DNA from: an uncultured Chlorobiaceae bacterium
Lineage (GTDB): Bacteria; Bacteroidota; Chlorobiia; Chlorobiales; Chlorobiaceae
Direction of reading: 5' to 3'
DNA length: 64,000 nucleotides
Assembly (NCBI GenBank): GCA_903882665.1
Contig: CAIRXW010000023.1
Coordinates: 124,001 to 188,000 of the forward strand
Positions 55,794 through 64,000 of the stretch are shown here, piece by piece (the first letter of the stretch is position 1; the number at the start of each line of letters is the position of its first letter). The notes under the pieces were generated by a model. It did not search any database. It was given only the letters and a program-made list of their open reading frames with translations, and was not told the origin of the DNA. Position numbers and translations under genes: made by a program.

Positions 55794-56252
55794 ATGGCAA
55801 GAGGACTTAACAAGGTAATGCTCATCGGCAGACTCGGTGGTGAACCAGAGCACCGGCAGGCTGGTTCGACAACAGTAACAAACTTCACGCTTGCGACGAG
55901 CGAAAAGTTCAAGAACCAGCAGGGCGAACTTCAGGAGAAAACGGAGTGGCACCGGATTGTCGCATGGGGACGACTGGCAGAAATCTGCAAAGAATATCTG
56001 CACAAGGGTTCACAAGTCTACCTTGAGGGTAAACTGCAAACAAGGAACTGGGAAAAAGAGGGTGTCAAGCAATACACCACAGAGATCGTCATCAGCGACA
56101 TGCAGATGCTTGATGGCAAGCCATCGGGCGCAGCCTTCGAAGGCAGCTCGCAGGGTTACGAGCGCCATCAGGGTGCCTCTGACACTCAGTCACCGCCCGC
56201 TCCATCTTCGGTGCCGATGCTTGAAAACGACAAAGACGACCTGCCGTTCTGA
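55794..56252 (+). CDS. ssb: Single-stranded DNA-binding protein
   Basis: A 152-residue SSB: an OB fold ([19 protein letters not shown], then [32 protein letters not shown]), a flexible Ser/Gln/Pro linker and the conserved acidic tip DDLPF that recruits partner proteins. The ATG at 55794 is preferred because the longer frame adds 20 residues before the family start. It follows pyrK after 82 bases and precedes holA. Confidence 0.94.
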   Translation: MARGLNKVMLIGRLGGEPEHRQAGSTTVTNFTLATSEKFKNQQGELQEKTEWHRIVAWGRLAEICKEYLHKGSQVYLEGKLQTRNWEKEGVKQYTTEIVISDMQMLDGKPSGAAFEGSSQGYERHQGASDTQSPPAPSSVPMLENDKDDLPF

Positions 56253-56294
56253 AACACCCCCCGTTCCCGGTTATTGCGAACGACGTGAATGGTC

Positions 56295-56325
56295 AGTGGG
56301 CAGTAATCAGTGATCAGTAGTCAGG
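56295..56325 (+). repeat. Short CAGT/ATCAGT repeat tract
   Basis: A run of imperfect direct repeats of the type CAGTnATCAGTnATCAGTAGTCAG in the ssb-holA gap. Such tracts occur as intergenic filler in many genomes. A hairpin follows at 56343-56362. Confidence 0.55.
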
Positions 56326-56342
56326 GAGGAGAACAACAAATC

Positions 56343-56362
56343 GGGTGCGCTCCGGCGCACCC
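56343..56362 (+). terminator. Hairpin after ssb, possible terminator
   Basis: GGGTGCGC (56343-56350) pairs with GCGCACCC (56355-56362) around a four-base loop. The T-run is weak (CTTAATACC), so termination is uncertain. Confidence 0.4.
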
Positions 56363-56383
56363 CTTAATACCTTATAATCAACG

Positions 56384-57424
56384 ATGGATGCACTGAAAAA
56401 AAATATTCTTGCCGGAACCATTGCACCGGTTTATCTCTTTTACGGCCCCGAAAGCTACCTCAAGGAGGAGTTTGCCGGCATGATCAAAACGGCGATTTTT
56501 CCATCCGAAAGCGACGCGGCATGCAACACCTCTCTCCTCTACGGCCCCGATCTCACGCCGGGCGAACTGGTATCAAAGGCCTCCGAATATCCGATGTTCT
56601 CCCCGAAACAGCTCATCATTGTCCGGCAATTCGAAAAAATCAAAAAGCCGACGACAAAAGAGCTCCAGAAGCAGCACGAAGAAAAATTCAACCGGTACAT
56701 CCAGAGCCCGGCAGAATTTACCGTCCTGATACTCGACGCAGACCAGGTTGAGAAAAAAGAGATTGATAAACCACCATTCAGCACGCTGAAAAAATACCGC
56801 CACGACTTCGCGGCCATCAAAACGCCAGAACTCTTCGTTTCCGCCAGGGCCAAAGCTTCCGGATGGATATTTGAACCCGATGCCCTCAAAGCCTTTACTG
56901 CCTATATCGAGCCATCTGCCAGAGAGATATGCCATGAAATTGAAAAAATCATCATGTACGCATCCGCCAGGGGAGCTGAAAAACGCATCACGGCAGCCGA
57001 CGTCCTCGACTGCGTCGGCATATCGCGCAGCTACAACGTCTTTGAACTCGAAAAAGCGCTTGCCGGGCGGAGCCTGAGACTCTGCAGCGGTATATCGCTC
57101 ATGATCATGGATCGTGAGGGTCAAAAAGAGGGTCTTGGCAACATCGTCCGCTTTTTGACCACCTTTTACATCCGCCTCTGGAAACTCTCGCTGCCTGGGG
57201 TACGGCAACTTCCCCAGGCAGAAATCGCAAAAATCCTCGGCATGTACGGCAAGCAGGAGTACTTCATCAAAAACTACCTCACCTACACCGGCTCATTTTC
57301 ACTCCATGATACCGAGCGCGCCATCACCGCCCTGCGAGAGACTGATGCCGCACTCAAAGGATTGCTCCCCTACCCGGACGAAAAATATCTGCTCCTGCGA
57401 CTCATGCAGAAACTTCTCGGGTAA
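56384..57424 (+). CDS. holA: DNA polymerase III delta subunit
   Basis: A 346-residue clamp-loader subunit. [22 protein letters not shown] opens the sliding-clamp-interacting domain, [15 protein letters not shown] and [20 protein letters not shown] lie in the middle, and [32 protein letters not shown] is the collar-domain end. These match the bacterial HolA layout, including the missing Walker motifs. The start codon follows the CAGT tract. Confidence 0.9.
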   Translation: MDALKKNILAGTIAPVYLFYGPESYLKEEFAGMIKTAIFPSESDAACNTSLLYGPDLTPGELVSKASEYPMFSPKQLIIVRQFEKIKKPTTKELQKQHEEKFNRYIQSPAEFTVLILDADQVEKKEIDKPPFSTLKKYRHDFAAIKTPELFVSARAKASGWIFEPDALKAFTAYIEPSAREICHEIEKIIMYASARGAEKRITAADVLDCVGISRSYNVFELEKALAGRSLRLCSGISLMIMDREGQKEGLGNIVRFLTTFYIRLWKLSLPGVRQLPQAEIAKILGMYGKQEYFIKNYLTYTGSFSLHDTERAITALRETDAALKGLLPYPDEKYLLLRLMQKLLG

Positions 57425-57438
57425 AGATAACCGGCTCC

Positions 57439-58431
57439 TCAGAGCCACCCTTTCTGCCGATACCAGGCAATTGTTTTAGCAACCCCTTCGGCAAGTGAGG
57501 TTCCTGCCCTGAAACCGAGTTCAATCTCAGCCTGATCGGGCGAACAGACCCAGTAATCCTGCACAAGTTCATTGATCTTGTCACGATTGATGAGCGCAGC
57601 TCTTCCCCGTAACGAAGCAACGGCTCCAACCAGCGTCGCAACAAAAAAGAGAAGAGGCTCAGGCAGCGAAAGCCTGCGGATTTTCGTAAAACCAAGCACC
57701 GGTTTGGCCGCAGCAATCAGCTCATCCCATGACGAGGAGCTTGAAGAGGTCAGATAATAGATCCGCCCCGCAGCCTTGTTTGAGCGGGCCGCCATCATCA
57801 TGCCATCAACAAGATCGTCAACATAAATCATACTGAACCGCTGCCTGGCCGCACTGCCCGTCGACAGCAAGAGACCCCTGGCAAGCATCTGAAAAACCTG
57901 CAACACATCCCGGTCACCCGGCCCGTACACCGCAGGAGGACGCACAATGGTAACCGGAATAGTACCCGAATACTCCATACAGAGCGCTTCCGCCCGTAAC
58001 TTGCTGCGCCCGTAAGCACTAACCGGAGAAGGCGCGTCACCTTCACGCACACCATGCAGCCCCTCCGAAGCCGGGCCTGCAACCGTCAGTGAAGAAACAT
58101 AAAGAAAGCGCTTGAGGCGGGGATTGTGCTCCACCACGGCCGCCAGCAGATGCTTCACCGGTATCACATTACCGGCATCATAGCCCGCCTCGTCAAACGC
58201 CTTCGTTACCCCCGCCAGGTGCACAATTCGATCGACACCACGCACCGCACGCCGAAGAGCCTCCGGATCGCAAAAACTGCCCTGGACGACCTCCACCCCT
58301 TCCGGCAAAGCACCGCTATTACTCTCAGGACGAAGAAAAACCCTTACCCCCTCACCCTCTGCCGCAAGATGGCGCAACACCTGCGCGCCAATAAAACCGC
58401 TCGAGCCAGTAACCAATATTGTTTCACGCAT
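57439..58431 (-). CDS. NAD-dependent epimerase/dehydratase
   Basis: A 330-residue extended SDR enzyme. TGSSGFIGAQVLRHL opens the Rossmann fold, VDRIVHLAGVTKAFDEAG and FLYVSSLTVAGPAS follow, and the catalytic Tyr-Lys pair is in SAYGRSKLRAEAL. It resembles the DFR/steroid-dehydrogenase-like branch that includes 3-ketosphinganine-reductase-type and hopanoid genes, but the substrate is unknown. It is divergent from the SPT-like gene at 58664, so a joint lipid role is possible. Confidence 0.88.
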   Translation of the reverse strand: MRETILVTGSSGFIGAQVLRHLAAEGEGVRVFLRPESNSGALPEGVEVVQGSFCDPEALRRAVRGVDRIVHLAGVTKAFDEAGYDAGNVIPVKHLLAAVVEHNPRLKRFLYVSSLTVAGPASEGLHGVREGDAPSPVSAYGRSKLRAEALCMEYSGTIPVTIVRPPAVYGPGDRDVLQVFQMLARGLLLSTGSAARQRFSMIYVDDLVDGMMMAARSNKAAGRIYYLTSSSSSSWDELIAAAKPVLGFTKIRRLSLPEPLLFFVATLVGAVASLRGRAALINRDKINELVQDYWVCSPDQAEIELGFRAGTSLAEGVAKTIAWYRQKGWL

Positions 58432-58663
58432 ATCCCCTCTCGCCCCGTTTATTCACTCAATAACACCGCTTTCCCCCTGCGGGCTTTTCCTTCAGCAAAA
58501 AAAAGCAGAACCTGCTTCAACAAAAAACTAAAAATTTTGATACATTTCCCTTTCAAAGCAAAATGCGCTTACCCTGAAAACCGGTCACCGAAAGAAAAAC
58601 AAAACAAAAGACCGTAAACACAAGAAATTCCAGCTTTTTTTGTTGCTGCTGAAATAAATTTGC

Positions 58664-59872
58664 ATGACTGTGGAGAAAACCAAAGACCTCTTTAAAAAGT
58701 GCATAGAGTATACCATTGCTGACGAAGTCAAGGAGCAGGGCTTATACCCCTTTTTTCATCCCATAGACGAAAACGAAGGCCCAGTCGTCTCATTTGGAGG
58801 ACGAAAGCTGGTGATGGCCGGTTCAAACAACTATCTCGGTCTGACCGCCGATCCAAGGGTAAAAGCTGCTTCAATCAACGCCATCAACAAATACGGCACC
58901 AGTTGCAGCGGATCGCGCTACATGACCGGCACGGTGAACCTGCACATTGAGCTTGAAGAGAAACTCGCCGACTTTTTTGAAAAAGAGCGCTGTCTGCTCT
59001 TCAGCACCGGCTACCAGACCGGGCAAGGCATCATCCCGACACTGGTCCAGCGCGGCGAATACATTGTCTCCGACCGCGACAACCACGCAAGCCTTGTGGC
59101 AGCAACGGTCATGGCACTCGGAGCAGGAGCCAACCTTGCCCGCTACAACCACAACAACATGGAAGATCTGGAGCGCGTGCTTCAAACCATCCCTGAAACT
59201 GCCGGCCGCCTGATCGTCTCTGATGGAGTCTTCTCCGTATCGGGTGAAATTGTTGACCTTCCAACCCTGGTACAACTGGCAAAAAAATATAACGCCCGTA
59301 TTCTTATTGACGATGCCCATGCAGTCGGTGTCATCGGCAAAAACGGAAGGGGAACCCCTTCAGAGTTCGGCCTTGTCAACGAGGTTGACCTTATCATGGG
59401 CACCTTCTCGAAAACCTTCGGCTCACTCGGCGGCTATGTTGTGGGCGACCGCGCCGTCATCAACTTTATCAAACACAACGCTCCGGCCCTTATTTTCAGC
59501 GCTTCGCCAACACCGGCAAGTGTCGCCGCCGTTCTGGCCACCCTCGATATCATCCGCACCGAACCGGAACTCAAAGAGCAGCTCATTGCCAATACCGATT
59601 ACGTACGCCAGGCACTGCTCAACGCCGGCTTTACGCTCATGCCATCGCGCACAGCCATCGTCACCATACTGATCAGCGACCAGATGAAAACCCTCTACTT
59701 CTGGAAAAAACTGTTCGATGCCGGTGTCTACGTCAACGCCTTCATCCGTCCCGGCGTTATGCCCGGCCACGAAGCACTTCGCACCAGCTTCATGGCAACC
59801 CACCAGCGCGTCCATCTCGACAAGGTCATCACCGAATTCTGCACCATCGGCAAAGAGCTTGGCGTTATCTGA
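58664..59872 (+). CDS. Alpha-oxoamine synthase, serine palmitoyltransferase/KBL-like
   Basis: A 402-residue PLP enzyme that condenses an amino acid with an acyl-CoA. The PLP lysine is Lys250 in [20 protein letters not shown] (216-219) and His141 stack and bind the cofactor, and [17 protein letters not shown] and [12 protein letters not shown] are characteristic. The N-terminus and the overall sequence resemble bacterial serine palmitoyltransferase more than KBL or BioF, suggesting a long-chain base or amino-ketone product. Substrates are not proven. It is followed by a terminator. Confidence 0.8.
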   Translation: MTVEKTKDLFKKCIEYTIADEVKEQGLYPFFHPIDENEGPVVSFGGRKLVMAGSNNYLGLTADPRVKAASINAINKYGTSCSGSRYMTGTVNLHIELEEKLADFFEKERCLLFSTGYQTGQGIIPTLVQRGEYIVSDRDNHASLVAATVMALGAGANLARYNHNNMEDLERVLQTIPETAGRLIVSDGVFSVSGEIVDLPTLVQLAKKYNARILIDDAHAVGVIGKNGRGTPSEFGLVNEVDLIMGTFSKTFGSLGGYVVGDRAVINFIKHNAPALIFSASPTPASVAAVLATLDIIRTEPELKEQLIANTDYVRQALLNAGFTLMPSRTAIVTILISDQMKTLYFWKKLFDAGVYVNAFIRPGVMPGHEALRTSFMATHQRVHLDKVITEFCTIGKELGVI

Positions 59873-59909
59873 CAGGTAAGAGCTTTACTTCATATCTTTT
59901 ATGCACAAT

Positions 59910-59933
59910 CCCCGGCACCAGCCGGGGTTTTTT
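59910..59933 (+). terminator. Rho-independent terminator after the SPT-like gene
   Basis: CCCCGG (59910-59915) pairs with CCGGGG (59922-59927) around a six-base loop, followed by six Ts. Confidence 0.88.
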
Positions 59934-60183
59934 ATTGCAAAAATATTGCTTCAAGCATCTTCATTCTGGTCCTTATTGCAGTAATCATTGCATTGTTGCA
60001 TTTTTTTTTAATAACTTCGAGTTGGATTAAATTTATACGCGGATGAGGAGACCGATTTTTGCTCCCTCCTGATTTGATTGCCGAGGCTGGGTAAAGGGTG
60101 ATTATGTACTGCCAAACAAGGTAAAAACGAGTTATTGACCCTGTTTTTTTGTCCGTATCATTGCAACCAAACCACATACCATC
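59934..60183. other. Upstream region of the TonB receptor
   Basis: About 250 bases without a gene. I looked for a cobalamin-riboswitch core and for an iron-regulator palindrome and saw neither clearly. An AT-rich tract near 60001-60040 may contain the promoter. A minus-strand frame here is short and unrecognised. Confidence 0.5.
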
Positions 60184-62856
60184 ATGAAAACAAAAAAGGT
60201 ACAAGCATTTCGCTTTGTGCGTTTTGTTGTTTCGTCGGTTTCCCTCATGACATTACTGGGACCTCTCCCCTCTTATGGAGCTGATACCGGTACAGTAAGA
60301 GGCAAAATCATCGACAAGGCAGACGGCGAAGGCGTTTACGGTGCTTCCGTCAGCATCGCCGGCACCACCATCGGCACGGCAACTGACATGAACGGCAACT
60401 TCACCCTCCAGAACGTCCCTGCAAAATCGCAAAAAATCTCCATATCCATTGTCGGCTACGCTCCGGCAAGCCAGACGATAACCGTCAGCACAGGCCAGAC
60501 ATCCAACGTAAACGTGCAACTCGGCCAGACCACCATCATGGCCTCCGAAGTGGTGGTCGGTGCCTCAACATACAAACAGGACCGGCTTGATGTTCCCGTG
60601 ACCGTTAACGTGGTCTCGAATGAAAAAATCAGGCAAGAACCAAATGCCACTCTCGACAAAGTCGTCGAGGATGTTCCAGGCGTATCGGTAACTCGTGCAG
60701 GTGGCCAGACCACAGCCGGCCTGCAAATTCGTGGTTCAAACACCTATCAGGGTGGTGCCATCGGCACCCGCGTACAGGGCTTTTATGACGGATTTCCACT
60801 CAACGCCCCGGAATCCGGTGAAATTGCATGGCCATCAGTCAACATGAATGCCGCCGACAAGGTAGAAATCCTGAAAGGCGCTGCTGCTACCCTTTACGGT
60901 TCAGGTGCGATGGGCGGTGTGGTCAATGTCTTTGGACACCTTCCAGACAAATTGGAAGTAAAGGCCGGTGTAAACGGCGGATTCTATGATGCCCCTCCGT
61001 CGTCCGATCAGAGCAACTATCGAAAACCTGCGGGGACAACTGCCTCGTCAATAGGAACCCCCTGGTTCTGGAACACCTATCTCGGCCTTGGCAACAAGAG
61101 CGGGAAGTGGAACTACAGTCTTCTTTACACCCATAGCAATGATGATGGCTATCGGCAGAACGCACAAACCAGGCTCGATGATGTCAAGCTGAAAGTCCGT
61201 TACGACATTGATGCCAAGCAGTATCTGCAGATAAGTTCATTCTACAGTGAAACTGTTGGAGGATATGCATACAGTTGGCCTTATCAGGCGACAGGAGTTC
61301 CCAATAATTTCACCACGATCGAAAATAGATCATTCGATATTTTCCAACAAGGGAGAGTTTTTGCGAGTGAAACAGCTTTCGCAGATTATATGACGGCACA
61401 CCTCGGCGAAACTTTTACTGGTGGCGGCATGACTGTTACTGTGCCAACATCGTTCCCTAAAGCAGTTTTCATGGGTCCAGGTAATCCACTTAACGGAGTT
61501 TATACCGCAGCTCAATATGCACATTTGGTAAATACCACCATTACACACGGAGCATTGACCAATTACAAGACCTACGATACCGTCTACGCCGATGATATTA
61601 TCAAAAGAAAGAATGCACAGGTCGGCTTAAACTATGTCAACCTCCTCAGCGATAATGTTAGTCTTGACACGAGGGCATACTACACACGTTTTGATACCCG
61701 TATCGAGTATAACCCAACGGCCGTTTTGCAAGATTATCCCATAACGGACAGAACACCTGGAGAGTTTAATCAAACCTATTCAAACCGTTACGGTGCCGGT
61801 GCCAAGCTTGACTGGAGAATTAATGACCACCATCGCTTTATTTTTGGAGTAGATGGCAATATCACTGATGTCATGTCAACCACAGTTGCCGCAGAATTAC
61901 CGACAAAAAACACGTTGAAGCCAATTCAGGAAAAAAATGCTGCGGCCTTTGTCCAGGATGAATGGAAAATCACGGACAAGCTGACATCATTACTTTCCCT
62001 GCGTTATGACTGGAGTAGTATTGATGCTACCCGAGCAGAAACGAGTGCTGGTCACTTTATTGACTTAACGAACAAGTCGGTAGATGCCATAAGTCCCCGC
62101 GTTGCTCTTAACTACAAGGCAATGGACGACATGTCCTTCCGGGCTTCGTTTGGAAAAAGCTTCCGTGCTCCAACACTATCTGAACGCTTCATTCGCGATG
62201 GAGGCATGTTCACAGGAATACCAAACCCTGCTCTTGACAAGGAGAGTATGACAGCTTATGAAGTAGGTATGTTCAAGCAGTTTGGCGACAAGGTCTCTTT
62301 GGATATCGCAGGTTACATTAACGACTACGATAACCTCATCGAGTCGATTATTACGCCTGTTGGATCGGGTGGAACATTTATCTACCAAAATATAACCAAA
62401 GCACGCATCTGGGGTATTGAGACCAGTCTCAATTACAGGCCATCCAATGACTGGCTACTGAATGCGAACTATACCTACATGAATGCCAAAAACCTTTCCT
62501 ATGTTGCCGGGCAAAGTTCATTTCAGGATCTGAACCCCGACCCAACATGGTTGCCATACAGGGCTGAGCATATGGCATCAGCAGGAGCGACCTGGAAGCC
62601 GACCAACAAACTAGCACTCACTCTAAATGGACGCTACGTAAGTCAGTATAAGTCAATAAGCACTTATGCCAATGCAACCAGGGCCAACTATCCAGGTGGC
62701 TTTATTGTGCTCAACACCGGCCTGAAATACCAGGCAGTTGATACCGTCTCTTTGAGCCTCCTTTGCCGCAACATTGGCAATGTGCAGTACGAAGAGGCCG
62801 AGTGGTTCCGTGCCCCCGGACGCAGTTATGTGTTTGGAATGGATTGCACCTTCTGA
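60184..62856 (+). CDS. TonB-dependent outer-membrane receptor with CarboxypepD-like N-domain
   Basis: An 890-residue receptor. A signal peptide of about 35 residues is followed by a carboxypeptidase-regulatory-like domain (GTVRGKIIDKADGEGVYGASVSIAGTTIGTATD), then a plug domain (SNEKIRQEPNATLDKVVEDVPGVSVTRAGG, KVEILKGAAATLYGSGAMGGVVNV). A 22-strand barrel ends in the terminal Phe (GRSYVFGMDCTF). It imports an iron complex, cobalamin or another chelate by energy from TonB. Its gene directly precedes the magnesium-chelatase-type gene, which makes a metal or tetrapyrrole ligand plausible but unproven. Confidence 0.9.
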   Translation: MKTKKVQAFRFVRFVVSSVSLMTLLGPLPSYGADTGTVRGKIIDKADGEGVYGASVSIAGTTIGTATDMNGNFTLQNVPAKSQKISISIVGYAPASQTITVSTGQTSNVNVQLGQTTIMASEVVVGASTYKQDRLDVPVTVNVVSNEKIRQEPNATLDKVVEDVPGVSVTRAGGQTTAGLQIRGSNTYQGGAIGTRVQGFYDGFPLNAPESGEIAWPSVNMNAADKVEILKGAAATLYGSGAMGGVVNVFGHLPDKLEVKAGVNGGFYDAPPSSDQSNYRKPAGTTASSIGTPWFWNTYLGLGNKSGKWNYSLLYTHSNDDGYRQNAQTRLDDVKLKVRYDIDAKQYLQISSFYSETVGGYAYSWPYQATGVPNNFTTIENRSFDIFQQGRVFASETAFADYMTAHLGETFTGGGMTVTVPTSFPKAVFMGPGNPLNGVYTAAQYAHLVNTTITHGALTNYKTYDTVYADDIIKRKNAQVGLNYVNLLSDNVSLDTRAYYTRFDTRIEYNPTAVLQDYPITDRTPGEFNQTYSNRYGAGAKLDWRINDHHRFIFGVDGNITDVMSTTVAAELPTKNTLKPIQEKNAAAFVQDEWKITDKLTSLLSLRYDWSSIDATRAETSAGHFIDLTNKSVDAISPRVALNYKAMDDMSFRASFGKSFRAPTLSERFIRDGGMFTGIPNPALDKESMTAYEVGMFKQFGDKVSLDIAGYINDYDNLIESIITPVGSGGTFIYQNITKARIWGIETSLNYRPSNDWLLNANYTYMNAKNLSYVAGQSSFQDLNPDPTWLPYRAEHMASAGATWKPTNKLALTLNGRYVSQYKSISTYANATRANYPGGFIVLNTGLKYQAVDTVSLSLLCRNIGNVQYEEAEWFRAPGRSYVFGMDCTF

Positions 62857-62889
62857 GTGAAACCAGTTCATCAACAGAACGTTACAACA

Positions 62890-62929
62890 GCAGCCAGCCC
62901 TTCAGCAAAGAGGGGCTGGCTCTTTTTTT
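62890..62929 (+). terminator. Rho-independent terminator after the TonB receptor
   Basis: AGCCAGCCC (62892-62900) pairs with GGGCTGGCT (62913-62921) around a 12-base loop, followed by a T-run. This separates the receptor from the chelatase gene. Confidence 0.9.
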
Positions 62930-63012
62930 AATCGTTAGTTTACATCAAGGGATTTTATTACATTTTGCAATCCTGTTAAAACCACCAGAAACGCACATCT
63001 TTTTGTAATTCT

Positions 63013-64000
63013 ATGCACGATAAAATCAGAATTGCCGCTATTGTCGGGATGGAGCAATGCAACCAGCGGGTATGGCACGAAGTAACCTCCAAGATCGCCG
63101 CACACGCCGAATTGACCCAATGGACCGATCAGGATCTTGAGCACCAGAATCCTGCAGCAGCCGAAGCAATCCGCAATGCCGATTGTATTTTTACCACACT
63201 GATACAGTTCAAGATGCAGGCCGACTGGCTGCAGGAGCAGGTCGCGCAGTCGAAAGCAACAGTCGTTTTTGCCTACGAGTCGATGCCGGAGGTAATGCAA
63301 CTGACGAAAATTGGAACCTATGTGGTTTCGGGAGATGGCAGCGGCATGCCCGATATCGTCAAGAAAGTTGCAAAAATGCTGGTGAAGGGACGCGACGAGG
63401 ATGCGCTCTACGGCTACATGAAGCTGCTGAAAATCATGCGCACCATGCTGCCGCTGATCCCCAAAAAAGCAAAGGATTTCAAGAACTGGATGCAGGTCTA
63501 CACCTACTGGATGAATCCGACCACGGAGAACCTTGCATCGATGTTCAACTATATCATTGCTGAATACTTCGAAGTTGAAGTCAAGGTTGAGAAGGTGCAA
63601 GAGGTGCCGACCATGGGCTTCTACCATCCTGATGCACCGGAATACCAGAAAGATCTGCACCATTACGAAAAATGGCTGCACAAACGCAATAAAAACTCGG
63701 CAAAACAGCGCAACATCGGCATGTTGTTTTTCCGCAAGCACCTGCTTCAGGAAAAGGAGTATATCGACAATGCCATCCGTGCCATCGAAGCCAAGGGGCT
63801 CAATCCCCTGCCGGTTTTTGTGATGGGTGTTGAAGGACACGTTGCCGCAAGAGAGTGGTTTACGCACAACAACATCGACATGCTCATCAACATGATGGGC
63901 TTCGGCTTTGTGGGCGGCCCCGCAGGCGCAACCACACCGGGTGCATCATCGGCCGCACGCGACGAGATTCTCGGCAAAATCAACGCCCCCTACGTCGTCT
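63013..64000 (+). CDS. Magnesium-chelatase H subunit family protein (BchH/BchS/BchT), partial
   Basis: The first 329 codons of a large subunit of the type that inserts Mg into protoporphyrin IX for bacteriochlorophyll. It continues past the window. The opening IRIAAIVGMEQCNQRVWHEV, AYESMPEVMQLTKIGTYVVSG and NIGMLFFRKHLLQEKEYIDNAI are characteristic of BchH/CobN-type proteins, and MMGFGFVGGPAGATTPGASSAAR is a conserved substrate-region block. Green sulfur bacteria carry three paralogs (BchH, BchS, BchT); the part seen does not decide which. Full members are about 1,200-1,300 residues. Confidence 0.9.
   Translation, partial: MHDKIRIAAIVGMEQCNQRVWHEVTSKIAAHAELTQWTDQDLEHQNPAAAEAIRNADCIFTTLIQFKMQADWLQEQVAQSKATVVFAYESMPEVMQLTKIGTYVVSGDGSGMPDIVKKVAKMLVKGRDEDALYGYMKLLKIMRTMLPLIPKKAKDFKNWMQVYTYWMNPTTENLASMFNYIIAEYFEVEVKVEKVQEVPTMGFYHPDAPEYQKDLHHYEKWLHKRNKNSAKQRNIGMLFFRKHLLQEKEYIDNAIRAIEAKGLNPLPVFVMGVEGHVAAREWFTHNNIDMLINMMGFGFVGGPAGATTPGASSAARDEILGKINAPYVV

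Noticed and set aside
59934-60183. Cobalamin riboswitch before the TonB receptor
   Set aside because: No recognisable B12-box core or conserved stem arrangement was found by eye.
1-64000. CRISPR array, complete insertion sequence, rRNA or tRNA genes
   Set aside because: No regularly spaced repeats, no full transposase frame and no clover-leaf or rRNA signature were seen; a computational scan for tRNAs could still find one I missed.

Overview
This window comes from a green sulfur bacterium (Chlorobiaceae; a Chlorobium/Pelodictyon-type genome). The evidence is the chlorosome envelope genes csmA, csmC and csmE, and the start of a BchH-family magnesium-chelatase large subunit at the right edge. 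Most of the sequence is an ordinary, densely packed chromosome of single genes and short operons. No rRNA, tRNA, complete insertion sequence or CRISPR array was recognised.

Layout. 0-3.5 kb: an oxidative pentose-phosphate cluster (pgl, zwf, gnd). 3.5-10.3 kb: a glycosyltransferase, YbaK-like deacylase, patatin, aldehyde dehydrogenase, TerC, a SpoU rRNA methylase and an unknown membrane protein. 10.3-12.9 kb: an outer-membrane beta-barrel gene beside a U32 peptidase, with a broken copy of the peptidase's first codons on the far side of the barrel gene. 12.98-16.98 kb: a four-gene group 3b-type [NiFe] (sulf)hydrogenase operon. 17-20.3 kb: an accessory island with a four-helix-bundle/zinc-finger fusion, a gene fragment, a TacA/TacT-type and a BrnT/BrnA-like toxin-antitoxin pair, closed by a decayed second copy of the hydrogenase large-subunit 3' end. 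20.4-25.4 kb: FKBP, MscS, a HemG/HemY-like flavoprotein, gamma carbonic anhydrase, csmE and lptB. 25.4-28.9 kb: methyltransferase and glycosyltransferase genes, strikingly AT-rich from 26.1 kb. 29.2-38.6 kb: HD hydrolase, YtxH, hydrolase, aroA, rpsU, a CBS-like pseudoenzyme, alr, and a ComEA/PilM-like pair. 38.6-39.5 kb: a DUF2442/DUF4160 insert with palindromic repeats and a remnant of the upstream gene. 39.5-49.7 kb: asd, dusB, recA, epimerase, M16 peptidase, tig, acpS, nadC, a small YopX insert, folB, folK. 49.7-54.7 kb: the chlorosome locus, with csmC and csmA lying between two ArsA/Get3-type ATPases and a conserved unknown protein. 54.9-64 kb: pyrK, ssb, holA, epimerase, a serine-palmitoyltransferase-like enzyme, a TonB receptor and the bchH-family gene.

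The most unusual signal is repeated. At three places an accessory insert separates an intact gene from a diverged remnant of that same gene's end: U32 peptidase, hydrogenase large subunit, and PilM-like gene. A fourth insert (YopX) lies between near-identical 19-nt direct repeats. This points to insertion or allelic replacement anchored in gene ends.

Other notable points are a hydrogenase large subunit that ends at its last metal-ligand region without the usual cleaved tail, a cystathionine-beta-synthase-like protein lacking its PLP lysine, and the pairing of two Get3d-like ATPases with the chlorosome envelope genes. All calls come from reading the sequence; no database search was run.
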